Positions 15,015 through 22,719 of a DNA stretch of 64,000 nt are shown here, in pieces. Source of the stretch: Clostridium sp. GTDB taxonomy: Bacteria > Bacillota > Clostridia > Lachnospirales > Lachnospiraceae. The position numbers and the translations under genes are program-made. Numbering within the stretch: position 1 is the first letter of the stretch; the number at the start of each line of letters is the position of its first letter. The stretch spans positions 58,255 through 122,254 of the forward strand of contig JAETQD010000011.1 of NCBI GenBank assembly GCA_021770825.1. The letters run 5' to 3'. The notes beneath the pieces were generated by a model. It had not been told where the DNA came from. It saw only the letters and a program-made list of their open reading frames with translations, and searched no databases.

Positions 15015-15965
15015 TTACTTACCTCCGTTCTTTGTCTTTAAATGAAACTTGTTTCCAGATTCGTCCTTTTTATCATACGATAAGCTGATTCCGATGATTC
15101 CCAAAAGAATCACTGCGGTTCCGGCCGCCTGCAATGGTTTAAAGGTCTCATGAAGCAGGAAAACACCGGAAATGATCGCGATCACTGTACTTAAAGTACA
15201 GGTGGATGCATAAACCGCAAAGGGCAGGTTCGCCGATGCATAGGTCATGGAAAGGAATGCGATCACACAGGAGGCAATTCCCATATAGAGCACAGCCACT
15301 GCAAATTCCTGACAGAAAAGCCCCTCAAAATATGCAGGGAGCACTCCGGCCGATGCACTCTTTCCAACCGAAATCACATTGAACAGGAGGGCCCCCATTC
15401 CTGTGGTCACATAGATAATCTCAAACGATGTGAATACTGCCGATGCACGCCGCACCAAAACACGGTTTATGGCCACTGCAATGTTGGTTCCGAGAATCAG
15501 AATCAGGCCTGTGGTTGTCATACCTGTACTGCCCGGCTCCACCATATTGGCAACAAACACCCCGGACACACAGACCAAAACAAACATCAGCTGCCGCCTG
15601 GTGGGATATTCCTTATTAATCAATGCCGAGAACGCCAGCATCACAATGGGAAGCATACTGTTATACATGGCTATCTGCGAGGTTGGTGCATAAGATGTGG
15701 ATGTGGTCTCCAAAATCTGGCTGATGGCGGGATTGAACAGGCCGCAAAGAAAAATGAGCCCGATAAATCCCTTCTTATAATTCACTTTCTTGATTCCCAG
15801 AAGCAAAATCACCGTCATTACCAGGAACCCAACTGTAAACCGAAAGGACAAAAATTTTACCGTGTCCTGGTCCACCACAGCCATTCCCATTTTGATGAAA
15901 AAGAATGCCAGTCCGAAAATCACCTGCGCCAGTACATTGGCCAATAATGGTACATATTTTTTCAT
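15015..15965 (-). CDS. DMT-superfamily (EamA-type) transporter
   Basis: A 316-residue membrane protein with ten predicted helices arranged as two EamA repeats: the first has VIFGLAFFFIKMGMAVV and the second GTNIAVAINRVLVRRAS. Members export amino acids, metabolites or drugs; the substrate cannot be told from sequence. It is the promoter-proximal gene of a two-gene unit with the flavin reductase-like gene. ATG 15965 follows GGGGCGGAACAA. Confidence 0.87.
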   Translation of the reverse strand: MKKYVPLLANVLAQVIFGLAFFFIKMGMAVVDQDTVKFLSFRFTVGFLVMTVILLLGIKKVNYKKGFIGLIFLCGLFNPAISQILETTSTSYAPTSQIAMYNSMLPIVMLAFSALINKEYPTRRQLMFVLVCVSGVFVANMVEPGSTGMTTTGLILILGTNIAVAINRVLVRRASAVFTSFEIIYVTTGMGALLFNVISVGKSASAGVLPAYFEGLFCQEFAVAVLYMGIASCVIAFLSMTYASANLPFAVYASTCTLSTVIAIISGVFLLHETFKPLQAAGTAVILLGIIGISLSYDKKDESGNKFHLKTKNGGK

Positions 15966-16041
15966 TTGTTCCGCCCCTCATTCTAAACGTTTGCACACCA
16001 GAAATTATACCACCGGATTTCAAAAATAAAAAGAGGAACGA

Positions 16042-16737
16042 TCATTCCTTATTTAAATACTCCAAAATCCCCATATGAAGCGTCCACGCCATCCGGTCCT
16101 GGTAGTCCTCATCCTGGAGAAGAAGTGCTTCCTTCCGGTTGCTTAAAAAACCGCACTCCGCAATCACAATGGGACATTTCACATGGAGCAGAAGATAATA
16201 ATTTCCATTTGCCTTTGCCAGCCTCCGATTCTCATCCCCCAGCACATAGGTAAATCTCTTCTGCAGAATCTCCGCCAGCTTCTTTCCCTTTTCCGAGGAC
16301 TTATAGTAAAACACCTGGCCTCCGGACACATTTTCCTCATGATAGCTGTTCTGGTGAATGCTGACCACAAGATCGGCTTTACTCTCCTCAATGATCTCGC
16401 ACCGTTTTCTCATATCCGCCATTTTCTTTCTGGAATCGCCTTCTTCGTAAAGCCCCATGTCCGATTCCCTGGTCATCACCACATCCACATCCGACTGCTC
16501 CAAATACCATTTCAGTCTCTCTGCGATCTGCAGATTAATATCCTTTTCCAGGCTGCCGTCCACGCCGACCTTTCCCGGGTCATTTCCCCCATGACCTGCA
16601 TCAATCACCACCACTGGCCGTTCTTCCTGGCTTTGGGCCGTTGCTGACACCACCTGTACGCTGCCATATCTGGCCGCCAGAAACACCATAAGTAAAAGGA
16701 CCAGCCCGCAGACCTCCTCCAGCACCAGTTTTCTCAT
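16042..16737 (-). CDS. N-acetylmuramoyl-L-alanine amidase (Amidase_3)
   Basis: The 231-residue protein has an N-terminal signal/anchor helix (LEEVCGLVLLLMVFLAARYG) and a zinc-dependent Amidase_3 domain. All zinc or catalytic motifs are present: VVIDAGHGGNDPG, the Glu in SLEKDINLQIA, SIHQNS, and the C-terminal catalytic Glu in IAECGFLSN. It cleaves the amide bond between MurNAc and the peptide stem, outside the membrane. The related CwlD of spore formers acts in cortex maturation and has the same size and layout, so a sporulation role is possible. ATG 16737 is preferred over GTG 16746 because GAGGTGA is then correctly spaced. Confidence 0.9.
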   Translation of the reverse strand: MRKLVLEEVCGLVLLLMVFLAARYGSVQVVSATAQSQEERPVVVIDAGHGGNDPGKVGVDGSLEKDINLQIAERLKWYLEQSDVDVVMTRESDMGLYEEGDSRKKMADMRKRCEIIEESKADLVVSIHQNSYHEENVSGGQVFYYKSSEKGKKLAEILQKRFTYVLGDENRRLAKANGNYYLLLHVKCPIVIAECGFLSNRKEALLLQDEDYQDRMAWTLHMGILEYLNKE

Positions 16738-16790
16738 CGGTTTCACCTCGGACCATATTTATAGAAAATATATCCCGGCAGAAAAGCAAA

Positions 16791-16826
16791 AAGAACCTTT
16801 CCCTCAAATTTCCCGGAAAGGTTCTT
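16791..16826 (-). terminator. Intrinsic terminator after the GH18 gene
   Basis: AAGAACCTTTCC and GGAAAGGTTCTT form a perfect 12-bp stem (16791-16802 with 16815-16826), followed on the minus strand by a T run. Confidence 0.85.
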
Positions 16827-16836
16827 ATCTTTTGTA

Positions 16837-18483
16837 CTACTTCCACGTGATGGAGTCCCAGGCCGCAGCGTCCTCAAGTCCCAGCTTCCAGCAGGCCACT
16901 CCCGCCAGGTTCTGTTCCTTTATAACTTCCATCTTTAAAGCCAGGGAATCCTCCTCCTCCAGCCAGAGATACTTGACTCCGTCTTCTATGGAAAGCTCCC
17001 CGTAGAACTGTCCCAACTCCTGCTGCCAGTAAAGCTCTACGTTATTTTCTTCCACCCATTTCTTGGCTTCCGCAATGCCGATGGCCGAAGATTTCACTCC
17101 CTCATCCGTCTCCGTCCACACTCTGGTATAGAAGGGAACTCCGTTGATCACCTTCTCCTTCGGTACCTGCTCCAGGGTCCGCAAAATTCCGCCCCGGACA
17201 TACTCAAGCGAGGAGACAGAGCCCGGCTCACTGCCTGCATAGTGCTCATCATATCCCATGATAATCACATAGTCGGCTACAATTCCCTGTTCTTCTCTGT
17301 CATAAAAATCATTGTATCCTGCGGGCACGTAATTATCGACGGAAAGAACGATTCCCTTCTGCCGGCAGGAAATGGAAAGCTCCCGCAAGAATTCGATGTA
17401 GTGGACACCTGCTTCCGGCTTCAGGCTTTCAAAGTCCATATTAAGGCCATCCAAACCATATTTTTCCACATCAGCCATCAGACTGTTAATTAATTTCCGC
17501 CTTGTGCTGGTGGAGGCCAGAAGTATTTCCGACTGGACATCCTGGCTGAAATTATCAAGAAGAGCCCAGACCTTTAACCCCTTGGCGTGGGCCTGGTCCA
17601 CATAGTCCCTGCTGGCCAGGGATCTATAATTTCCCTCGTTGTCCGTCAGTGAAAACCAGGTAGGCGAAATAACATTAAGTCCCTTGGTCTTTTCCACCAC
17701 CGCATCCAGGGTCCTATTGCCCTCCGCGCTGGTCACCTGATGCCAGCCCAGAACAATCTTTTCATCCATCCTGGTGCTTTTATATTCCGGTTCCACAAAG
17801 GACCCATAGAAATCCTTATGATTCGTCTCTGCAATGATTTTATTTTCGATATATCCCATGTGGCCATCCGCCGTCTGGATTTTTGTCCAGCTTTCCATGG
17901 TCTCCAGAACCGTAACCTCCATATCATGCAGAACCTCTGTCACAATCGGACTCTTGATTCCGCCCTTTTGGCGGACCTTTCCGGTCTTTTTAATCCGGGC
18001 CATTTCCCGTCTGCCCCATTCGGTCACATATACCCTTTTTACATCCTCTCCATCAAAAGCCTGGATTTGAACGTTGGTATAGTTGGCAATCAGCCCCAGA
18101 GGCAGATAAACGTCATCCTCTTTCAAAAGAAGCAGAGGCGCCCCATTGGAGCCCTTCGTTTCTGCGTCTGCATAGACAATCTGATCCGGCAGTGCATAAA
18201 CCAGCAGATTTTCCGTACTGTCCCAGTAAAATCGCTTATTGATATTTGCATTAATCCATGACAGAGGCAGATAGCTCTGGCCATTTTCATAAATTCCCTG
18301 TGCTTCCTGGAGTTCATAATTATAAATAATTGCCGTTTCGTTCCCGCTGGCCTCATAAATCCCGCCAAGATCTGCCAGCTCCTTGGAGGGTGTATATTTC
18401 TGAATCATTTTAAAACCGAAAAAGCCGAGAATAATCACAAAAATCATTCCGATGGCCGCAAATACAGGTACTAATTTCTTCAT
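16837..18483 (-). CDS. Membrane-anchored GH18 glycosyl hydrolase with SH3-like domain
   Basis: The 548-residue protein starts with a membrane anchor (LVPVFAAIGMIFVIILGFFGF), followed by a copper-amine-oxidase-like stalk domain (SYLPLSWINANINKRFYWDS), a bacterial SH3 domain (around residues 170-235) and a C-terminal GH18 TIM barrel. The GH18 catalytic stretch is GLDGLNMDFESL, with Asp and Glu in place. It resembles the YaaH/YdhD/SleL group that acts on peptidoglycan N-acetylglucosamine linkages, often in spore cortex or cell separation, rather than chitinase. ATG 18483 is preferred to the longer frame at 18516. An extended -10 TGCTATAAT (minus strand, 18561-18556) lies about 70 bases upstream. 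It is separated from the amidase by a terminator. Confidence 0.88.
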   Translation of the reverse strand: MKKLVPVFAAIGMIFVIILGFFGFKMIQKYTPSKELADLGGIYEASGNETAIIYNYELQEAQGIYENGQSYLPLSWINANINKRFYWDSTENLLVYALPDQIVYADAETKGSNGAPLLLLKEDDVYLPLGLIANYTNVQIQAFDGEDVKRVYVTEWGRREMARIKKTGKVRQKGGIKSPIVTEVLHDMEVTVLETMESWTKIQTADGHMGYIENKIIAETNHKDFYGSFVEPEYKSTRMDEKIVLGWHQVTSAEGNRTLDAVVEKTKGLNVISPTWFSLTDNEGNYRSLASRDYVDQAHAKGLKVWALLDNFSQDVQSEILLASTSTRRKLINSLMADVEKYGLDGLNMDFESLKPEAGVHYIEFLRELSISCRQKGIVLSVDNYVPAGYNDFYDREEQGIVADYVIIMGYDEHYAGSEPGSVSSLEYVRGGILRTLEQVPKEKVINGVPFYTRVWTETDEGVKSSAIGIAEAKKWVEENNVELYWQQELGQFYGELSIEDGVKYLWLEEEDSLALKMEVIKEQNLAGVACWKLGLEDAAAWDSITWK

Positions 18484-18673
18484 TCGCTTATCTCTCTTTT
18501 CCCTACGAATCGGCATACCTCAGAATGGATGCCGGAATTGGAGTTTTCTGGGTTAATTATAGCACAGATACCCCCTGGCGTTTGTTAATTTTTTGTAACA
18601 AATTCCCACCCTGGCCGCTTAAGAATTCCATCGGCAGAACAGTATCTTCCACTGCGGCCCCTCCCTTTTCTTC

Positions 18674-18949
18674 CTATCTCCTCCTGTTTTTCTCCTTTTT
18701 CCGTGCATTCTCCGGCCGGATATCCTCTTCGCTTGCATATACCTTATCAAACCGGATTTCCTTCAGTTCTCCGGCATCCGCCTGTACGTAATCACCCATA
18801 TAAAACATTCCGTCTTCCCGTACTTCAAACAGTCTTTCCCAGTCCTTCGGATTTGAAATCTGTCCGTCCATGTAGATCGGGATTCCTTTCTCCGTATACC
18901 GTTTCAAACCATTCAGATACTGTGTTCTCTCATTTCTTTCCTCATTCAT
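18674..18949 (-). CDS. Small hypothetical protein (91 aa)
   Basis: I do not recognise a named family. The 91-residue protein is very charged, starts after a good AGGAGAGAACAT ribosome site, and ends in a basic tail (ARKKEKNRRR). The middle reads like a compact soluble domain (GIPIYMDGQISNPKDWERLF). The codon pattern and ribosome site support a real gene; small proteins of this appearance are frequent in Lachnospiraceae. It lies between the GH18 gene and the kinase pair and is preceded by a large stem-loop at 18967-19025, so it may be expressed by read-through from the kinase operon. Confidence 0.65.
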   Translation of the reverse strand: MNEERNERTQYLNGLKRYTEKGIPIYMDGQISNPKDWERLFEVREDGMFYMGDYVQADAGELKEIRFDKVYASEEDIRPENARKKEKNRRR

Positions 18950-18966
18950 ATGTTCTCTCCTAATTT

Positions 18967-19025
18967 ACAGACCGGCAGGAAACCAGCAAGGAGAAATGTG
19001 ACATATCAAAACCCTGCCGGCCTGT
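18967..19025 (-). terminator. Stem-loop after the MinD-like gene
   Basis: ACAGACCGGCAGG (18967-18979) pairs with CCTGCCGGCCTGT (19013-19025) with one wobble across a 33-base loop. No strong T run follows on the minus strand, so it may be a partial terminator or processing stem. Confidence 0.5.
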
Positions 19026-19037
19026 TTATTTAACTTT

Positions 19038-19649
19038 TTAAACTTCCGGAAGCAGCTCCCGGAAAAATATCCCGCATTCCTTCGTGACAGAAAATGCATC
19101 CGCTGAAAACGGAATCCGCTCAGTAAAAACGCCAAAGCGCCTCATAAATTCCTTTCTGGTCTCCTCGCTTCCAAAGGCTGCGAGATAATGCCAGCTTCTC
19201 TTCTTCCCCTGATCGTTTTTCATCACAAACTCCCGGAAACAATCCTGCTGCCACTCGCTGAAGGAAGCCACCAGAAACTGCTTTTCACAGCGCAGAAACT
19301 CTGCATATCTGCCATCCTCCAGGGTGCCAAAGTCTATCAGGATATCTTCATACTTACGGCTCAACGCCTCTTTCAGTTCTTCTGGTCCTGCACATTTGTA
19401 ATAATCTGCATCCAAAACCCGGTAAGGCTTATATTCCCTCACCATCCCGTTGCAAACCTTCTCAAGCCTGCCCAGATCACCGGATGGATTCCATTCCAGC
19501 AGCGAAGCCCTCCTTCTGCGGAACCCGGCCAGATAGTTTAAAAGCATGATGGAGAAGTGTGTACAGCCCACACTGTGTCCAATTCCTGCAACTCCTATCA
19601 GCCTGGTCTTCGCCTCCAGAATTTCATCCCCCGCTTTTTTCCTTCCCAT
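19038..19649 (-). CDS. Stand-alone MinD/CpaE-like pseudo-ATPase
   Basis: The 203-residue protein resembles SIMIBI P-loop proteins (MinD/CpaE type) in layout: an N-terminal GVAGIGHSVGCTHFSIMLLN where the deviant Walker A should be, then DILIDFGTLEDGRYAEF as a Walker B-like strand. However, the motif reads G-H-S-V-G-C-T and has no lysine in either usual position, so ATP hydrolysis is unlikely. The C-terminal domain of the upstream kinase has the parallel segment GAKHGIGTTHAALG, so the two probably descend from a common P-loop domain and may interact. The genes overlap by 52 bases, which couples them. ATG 19649 is placed after AGGAGG. No characterised homologue comes to mind. Confidence 0.6.
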   Translation of the reverse strand: MGRKKAGDEILEAKTRLIGVAGIGHSVGCTHFSIMLLNYLAGFRRRRASLLEWNPSGDLGRLEKVCNGMVREYKPYRVLDADYYKCAGPEELKEALSRKYEDILIDFGTLEDGRYAEFLRCEKQFLVASFSEWQQDCFREFVMKNDQGKKRSWHYLAAFGSEETRKEFMRRFGVFTERIPFSADAFSVTKECGIFFRELLPEV

Positions 19650-20998
19650 TCCTTCGTTCCTCCTGTTCCCGCTTTCAGAATTTCCCCAAAACAGGCACTG
19701 GCACCTTTATCCTCCTTAAGCGGATTGGCAAAAAACGGAAGGTACAGACAGGGAAGTGTACACAGCTCCCCTGGCAGCTTCAAACGGATGTCCTTTGACA
19801 TATGGTTAAACAGAAGCAGTACACGGCCATAGGCCTTAAAATACCTCACTGCCTGTAAAGTACTGTCGGTTTCCCACCATTTTCCTCCGCAGACCAGCAC
19901 ATATAAATCAGCCTCCGGCAGCAAAGTTTTCTCCTGCCAGGAAACCCCTACGTCTTTTACAACAACCGGGAAATAACGGCAGGGGAGCTTTACCGAACGG
20001 CCATAAAACGGACGGACATACAGCGAGTCCATATGGTAGATTCCGGCGTCATCCGCCTCCATATTTCTGCTTCTGGCCATCGTCCGCACTGCATCCGTCT
20101 CCCACTCCTCCTGGTATAAGGCCGGATACCCGTTCCGGGTCAGAAAATTTGATATGCCAAGGGCTGCATGGGTTGTACCGATTCCATGCTTCGCTCCGGC
20201 AAAAATAAGATTCAGAGATTTCATTGCCAGTTCTCTTGAAATTTCTGTTTTTAATTCACATAGCGCCTGCGCTACTTCTCCTGCATTGGGATAACGTTCC
20301 TCTTTTCTCTCCTCCATGCATCCCCGAATAATCCGGTTCAGCTCCCGGTTTTCTCCTGGTTCTGTCATATCGCCTTGTTTTCCGGGCGTTTTTCCGATGC
20401 TCATAAAGAAAAGAAGGGCACCGATGGCATACACGTCGGTCCGGCAGTCCAGAATTCCGTTTCCGTACTGCTCCGGCGCGGCAAAGCCTTCCGTTCCATA
20501 TCGCTCTCCAAAGGCAGTGATATCCTCTGCATATTGTGCGTGGTCGAAGTCAATTAAACGTATTGTTCCATTACAGACCAACAGATTTTTAGGCTGTAAA
20601 TCAAGATACAAAATGGGGTTTTCTGATGTATTCATGAAATGAATGAGACGACAGACCTGGATTCCAAAATCCACTGTCGTTTTCATTGATAAGCTGCCCA
20701 GGCGTTTCACCAGGGCATATAAAGATTCGCCTTCCAGATATTCTTCTATAAGATAACTATTATCCAGATCTTCTTCCACGTCATAGACAAGAGGAATTCC
20801 AGGGTGACGGAGTGTTTTCAGAAACAGTGCTTCCTTTTTAAAGGTATCATAATCGGCCATGGTTTTGGGAACAATTTTCACTGCCCGGTATTCTTCAAGC
20901 TCCATATGATACGCCAGGTACACAGTTCCGGAACGGCCCGAACCCAGTTTCCTGCACAGACGGTATTTACCAAACAGAATGTGTTCTGTAATAGCCAC
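19598..20998 (-). CDS. Ser/Thr protein kinase fused to a MinD-like domain
   Basis: The protein of about 466 residues has an N-terminal Hanks-type kinase domain and a C-terminal MinD-like P-loop domain from about residue 257. Numbered from an upstream TTG at 21013: glycine loop LGSGRSGTVYL (23-33), Lys46, the catalytic loop as LYLDLQPKN (Asp138; the usual HRD is YLD and the usual Lys is Gln140), DFD at 155-157 and GFAAPEQYG. Asp and metal-binding residues remain, so it may be active. There is no transmembrane helix or PASTA repeat, unlike PrkC. The C-terminal domain has GAKHGIGTTHAALG, with Thr replacing the canonical Walker lysine. The start is uncertain: GTG 20998 is too close to AAAGGAGG, ATT 20992 is ideally spaced, TTG 21013 has no ribosome site. 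Confidence 0.8.
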   Translation of the reverse strand: MAITEHILFGKYRLCRKLGSGRSGTVYLAYHMELEEYRAVKIVPKTMADYDTFKKEALFLKTLRHPGIPLVYDVEEDLDNSYLIEEYLEGESLYALVKRLGSLSMKTTVDFGIQVCRLIHFMNTSENPILYLDLQPKNLLVCNGTIRLIDFDHAQYAEDITAFGERYGTEGFAAPEQYGNGILDCRTDVYAIGALLFFMSIGKTPGKQGDMTEPGENRELNRIIRGCMEERKEERYPNAGEVAQALCELKTEISRELAMKSLNLIFAGAKHGIGTTHAALGISNFLTRNGYPALYQEEWETDAVRTMARSRNMEADDAGIYHMDSLYVRPFYGRSVKLPCRYFPVVVKDVGVSWQEKTLLPEADLYVLVCGGKWWETDSTLQAVRYFKAYGRVLLLFNHMSKDIRLKLPGELCTLPCLYLPFFANPLKEDKGASACFGEILKAGTGGTKEWEGKKRGMKFWRRRPG

Positions 20999-21106
20999 AC
21001 CTCCTTTCAGCAATACAATCTCTGGGTTCTATTCTAATACAGAATCTGACCTTTTACAACATATTTTTTCCATCTATTAAATTTTTAATAAATTTCCCAC
21101 ATATCA

Positions 21107-21136
21107 TTGCCAAACCGGAATAGTATATAGTATATT
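21107..21136 (+). promoter_or_regulatory. Probable mecA promoter
   Basis: TTGCCA (21107-21112) and TATATT (21131-21136) are 18 bases apart, in a very AT-rich stretch upstream of mecA. Confidence 0.5.
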
Positions 21137-21189
21137 ATAGACGTAAAAATGTACCTTTTGGACTTACTATACAGACAGGAAGTGATCCG

Positions 21190-21927
21190 ATGAAAATAGA
21201 ACGCATCAATGACAACCAGATTCGGTGCACTTTAAGCAATTTTGACTTAAGTGTCCGCAATCTTAATTTAAGTGAGCTGGCCTATGGAAGTGAAAAAGCC
21301 AGAAATTTGTTTCGTGAAATGATTCAGCGGGCATCCAACGAGGTGGGGTTTGAGGCAGAAGATATCCCCTTAATGGTGGAAGCCATACCGCTTGCAAATG
21401 AAAGCGTCATGCTGATTATCACAAAAATTGACGACCCGGAAGAGCTGGATACCAGGTTTTCCAAATTCTCCCAGGTGGAGGAGGACGATGAGAATTCCTG
21501 GGGGCCCCTGGCCAGCGAGATTCTGGAAGGTGCCGAGGAACTTTTAAATCTTCTGGGAAATACGGAAAAACAGGAAAAACCAGAAACCGCTCCCAAGGAG
21601 ACCCTCTCCGCTCCGGAACCTAAAAAAGAAGCACCCTGTGTAAGAATTTACCAGTTTGCTTCCCTGGATATGGTCTGCGCGGCCGCAAAAGAAACCGGCG
21701 GCATTTTTAACGGCCCCAGTATTCTCTACAAAAATCCCAAGAACAGCCTCTTCTATCTGGTTTTGAAAAAAGAGGACTGTGATGAGCTTTCCTTCAGCCG
21801 TACCTGCAATATCTTATCCGAGTATGGAAAACGGCTCAATCCGGAATCCGGAACTGAGGGCTATTATGCAGAACATTTTGAATTGATCGTAAAGAAAGAC
21901 GCCTTATCCTCTCTTTCCAAACTTTAG
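21190..21927 (+). CDS. mecA: Adaptor protein MecA
   Basis: The 245-residue protein is MecA, the adaptor that delivers substrates such as ComK to the ClpC-ClpP protease. The N-terminal substrate-binding domain MKIERINDNQIRCTLSNFDL is characteristic, an acidic linker follows (about residues 90-145), and the C-terminal ClpC-binding domain (about 150-245) ends FELIVKKDALSSLSKL. Length and layout are normal. It is monocistronic: a promoter-like sequence lies upstream and a 14-bp terminator stem follows. ATG 21190 follows AGGAAGTGATCCG. Confidence 0.92.
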   Translation: MKIERINDNQIRCTLSNFDLSVRNLNLSELAYGSEKARNLFREMIQRASNEVGFEAEDIPLMVEAIPLANESVMLIITKIDDPEELDTRFSKFSQVEEDDENSWGPLASEILEGAEELLNLLGNTEKQEKPETAPKETLSAPEPKKEAPCVRIYQFASLDMVCAAAKETGGIFNGPSILYKNPKNSLFYLVLKKEDCDELSFSRTCNILSEYGKRLNPESGTEGYYAEHFELIVKKDALSSLSKL

Positions 21928-22008
21928 AAAAATGGACAGCCGGATGGCCGCCTCCCATCGAGAGACATTACAGAATTTATGATTTATGCCGGATAAATGG
22001 AAAATTGC

Positions 22009-22050
22009 AAAATGCTATGCAAAAGGTTCGCCGATTGCATAGCATTTTTT
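22009..22050 (+). terminator. Intrinsic terminator of mecA
   Basis: AAAATGCTATGCAA pairs perfectly with TTGCATAGCATTTT (22009-22022 with 22035-22048), and a T run follows. Confidence 0.88.
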
Positions 22051-22181
22051 GTTTCCCGGCATTATGAATTTCTGATGATCTTTTCTGCATTTATGACCTT
22101 TTAATACCCATTTCCATACGCTTTTCCCATTTTAATTTCCCTTGTAATATGCTTATGTCACAAGATGAACCAGCATGCGCC

Positions 22182-22241
22182 CGTCTGGCAGACGTGCCAC
22201 CGGCACGAAGCAGCCAAAATACATGCCGCCCGTTCGGCGGC
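22182..22241 (+). promoter_or_regulatory. Three consecutive hairpins ahead of the potassium island
   Basis: CGTCTGGCAGACG (22182-22194), GTGCCACCGGCAC (22194-22206) and GCCGCCCGTTCGGCGGC (22225-22241) are three short GC-rich hairpins in a row, ending about 30 bases before the first small ORF. They would form in the leader RNA. I could not match them to a known riboswitch; the ydaO c-di-AMP signature is not there. A mobile palindromic repeat is another possibility. Confidence 0.5.
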
Positions 22242-22271
22242 GGACTTTCATAGTAAACGAGGTGAAAAGGT

Positions 22272-22463
22272 ATGAGCATTGCGAGGACTATCCGAAAATA
22301 TGAACATATATTCGATGTGAAAGCAGAAAATTTTATCTGGCATCATCCGCTGCTTGGTTTCTTCCTTATGTCTGCAGGAATGCCGTTTTTTGTTCTCCTT
22401 TGTGTCTGCGCCAGCACAGTTTTAATTGTTTTTCCTATGGCATGGATTTTGGGCTGGCTGTAA
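22272..22463 (+). CDS. Small membrane protein upstream of kdpF
   Basis: A 63-residue protein of unrecognised family. The N-terminal half is polar (IRKYEHIFDVKAENFIW); the C-terminal half is a long hydrophobic region, probably two short or one re-entrant membrane segment (FFLMSAGMPFFVLLCVCAST, then VLIVFPMAWILGWL). The GAGGTGAAAAGGT ribosome site is well spaced from ATG 22272. It is the first gene of the plus-strand potassium island, 163 bases before kdpF. It may be a small accessory subunit or a regulator of the Kdp complex; this is inference from position only. Confidence 0.65.
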   Translation: MSIARTIRKYEHIFDVKAENFIWHHPLLGFFLMSAGMPFFVLLCVCASTVLIVFPMAWILGWL

Positions 22464-22560
22464 ACCGGCAGGGAACCTTTAACCGTCCTTAATGCCCGGA
22501 CAAAATATCTAACGCCATTTTTAAGGGAAAGGATATATGCTAATACACGCCATTTCAAAA

Positions 22561-22592
22561 GGAGGAAATACCCTCCGGGTATACCTGGATGC
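22561..22592 (+). repeat. 32-bp repeated element, copy A (ahead of kdpF)
   Basis: This 32-base stretch matches 28874-28905 at 31 of 32 positions. It contains AGGAGG and two potential adjoining hairpins: GGAGG with CCTCC, and CCGGG-TATA-CCTGG with one wobble. A second AGGAGG and the kdpF start follow about 30 bases later. The kdpF frame is open through the repeat from an ATG at 22537, so it could also be translated. Confidence 0.7.
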
Positions 22593-22626
22593 ACTGGAGG
22601 GACGTGCAAAAAAGGAGGAAAGTTTT

Positions 22627-22719
22627 ATGCAGATTATGATCGCAGTCATTGGCATATGCGCGGCGGCAATGCTGCTGTGGTATGTCTATATTTTAATGAA
22701 GGGAGATGACCAGGCATGA
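22627..22719 (+). CDS. kdpF: Potassium-transporting ATPase subunit KdpF
   Basis: The 30-residue single-span peptide QIMIAVIGICAAAMLLWYVY followed by a short charged tail (ILMKGDDQA) has the size and composition of KdpF, the lipid-like stabilising subunit of KdpFABC. ATG 22627 follows AAGGAGGAAAG. Its stop overlaps the kdpA start (ATGA), the usual kdpF-kdpA arrangement. An in-frame ATG at 22537 with a fair ribosome site would add 30 polar residues; the short form is the normal length and is preferred. Confidence 0.85.
   Translation: MQIMIAVIGICAAAMLLWYVYILMKGDDQA

Noticed and set aside
22050..22271. c-di-AMP (ydaO-type) riboswitch ahead of kdp
   Set aside because: None of the conserved ydaO blocks are visible; only short hairpins.
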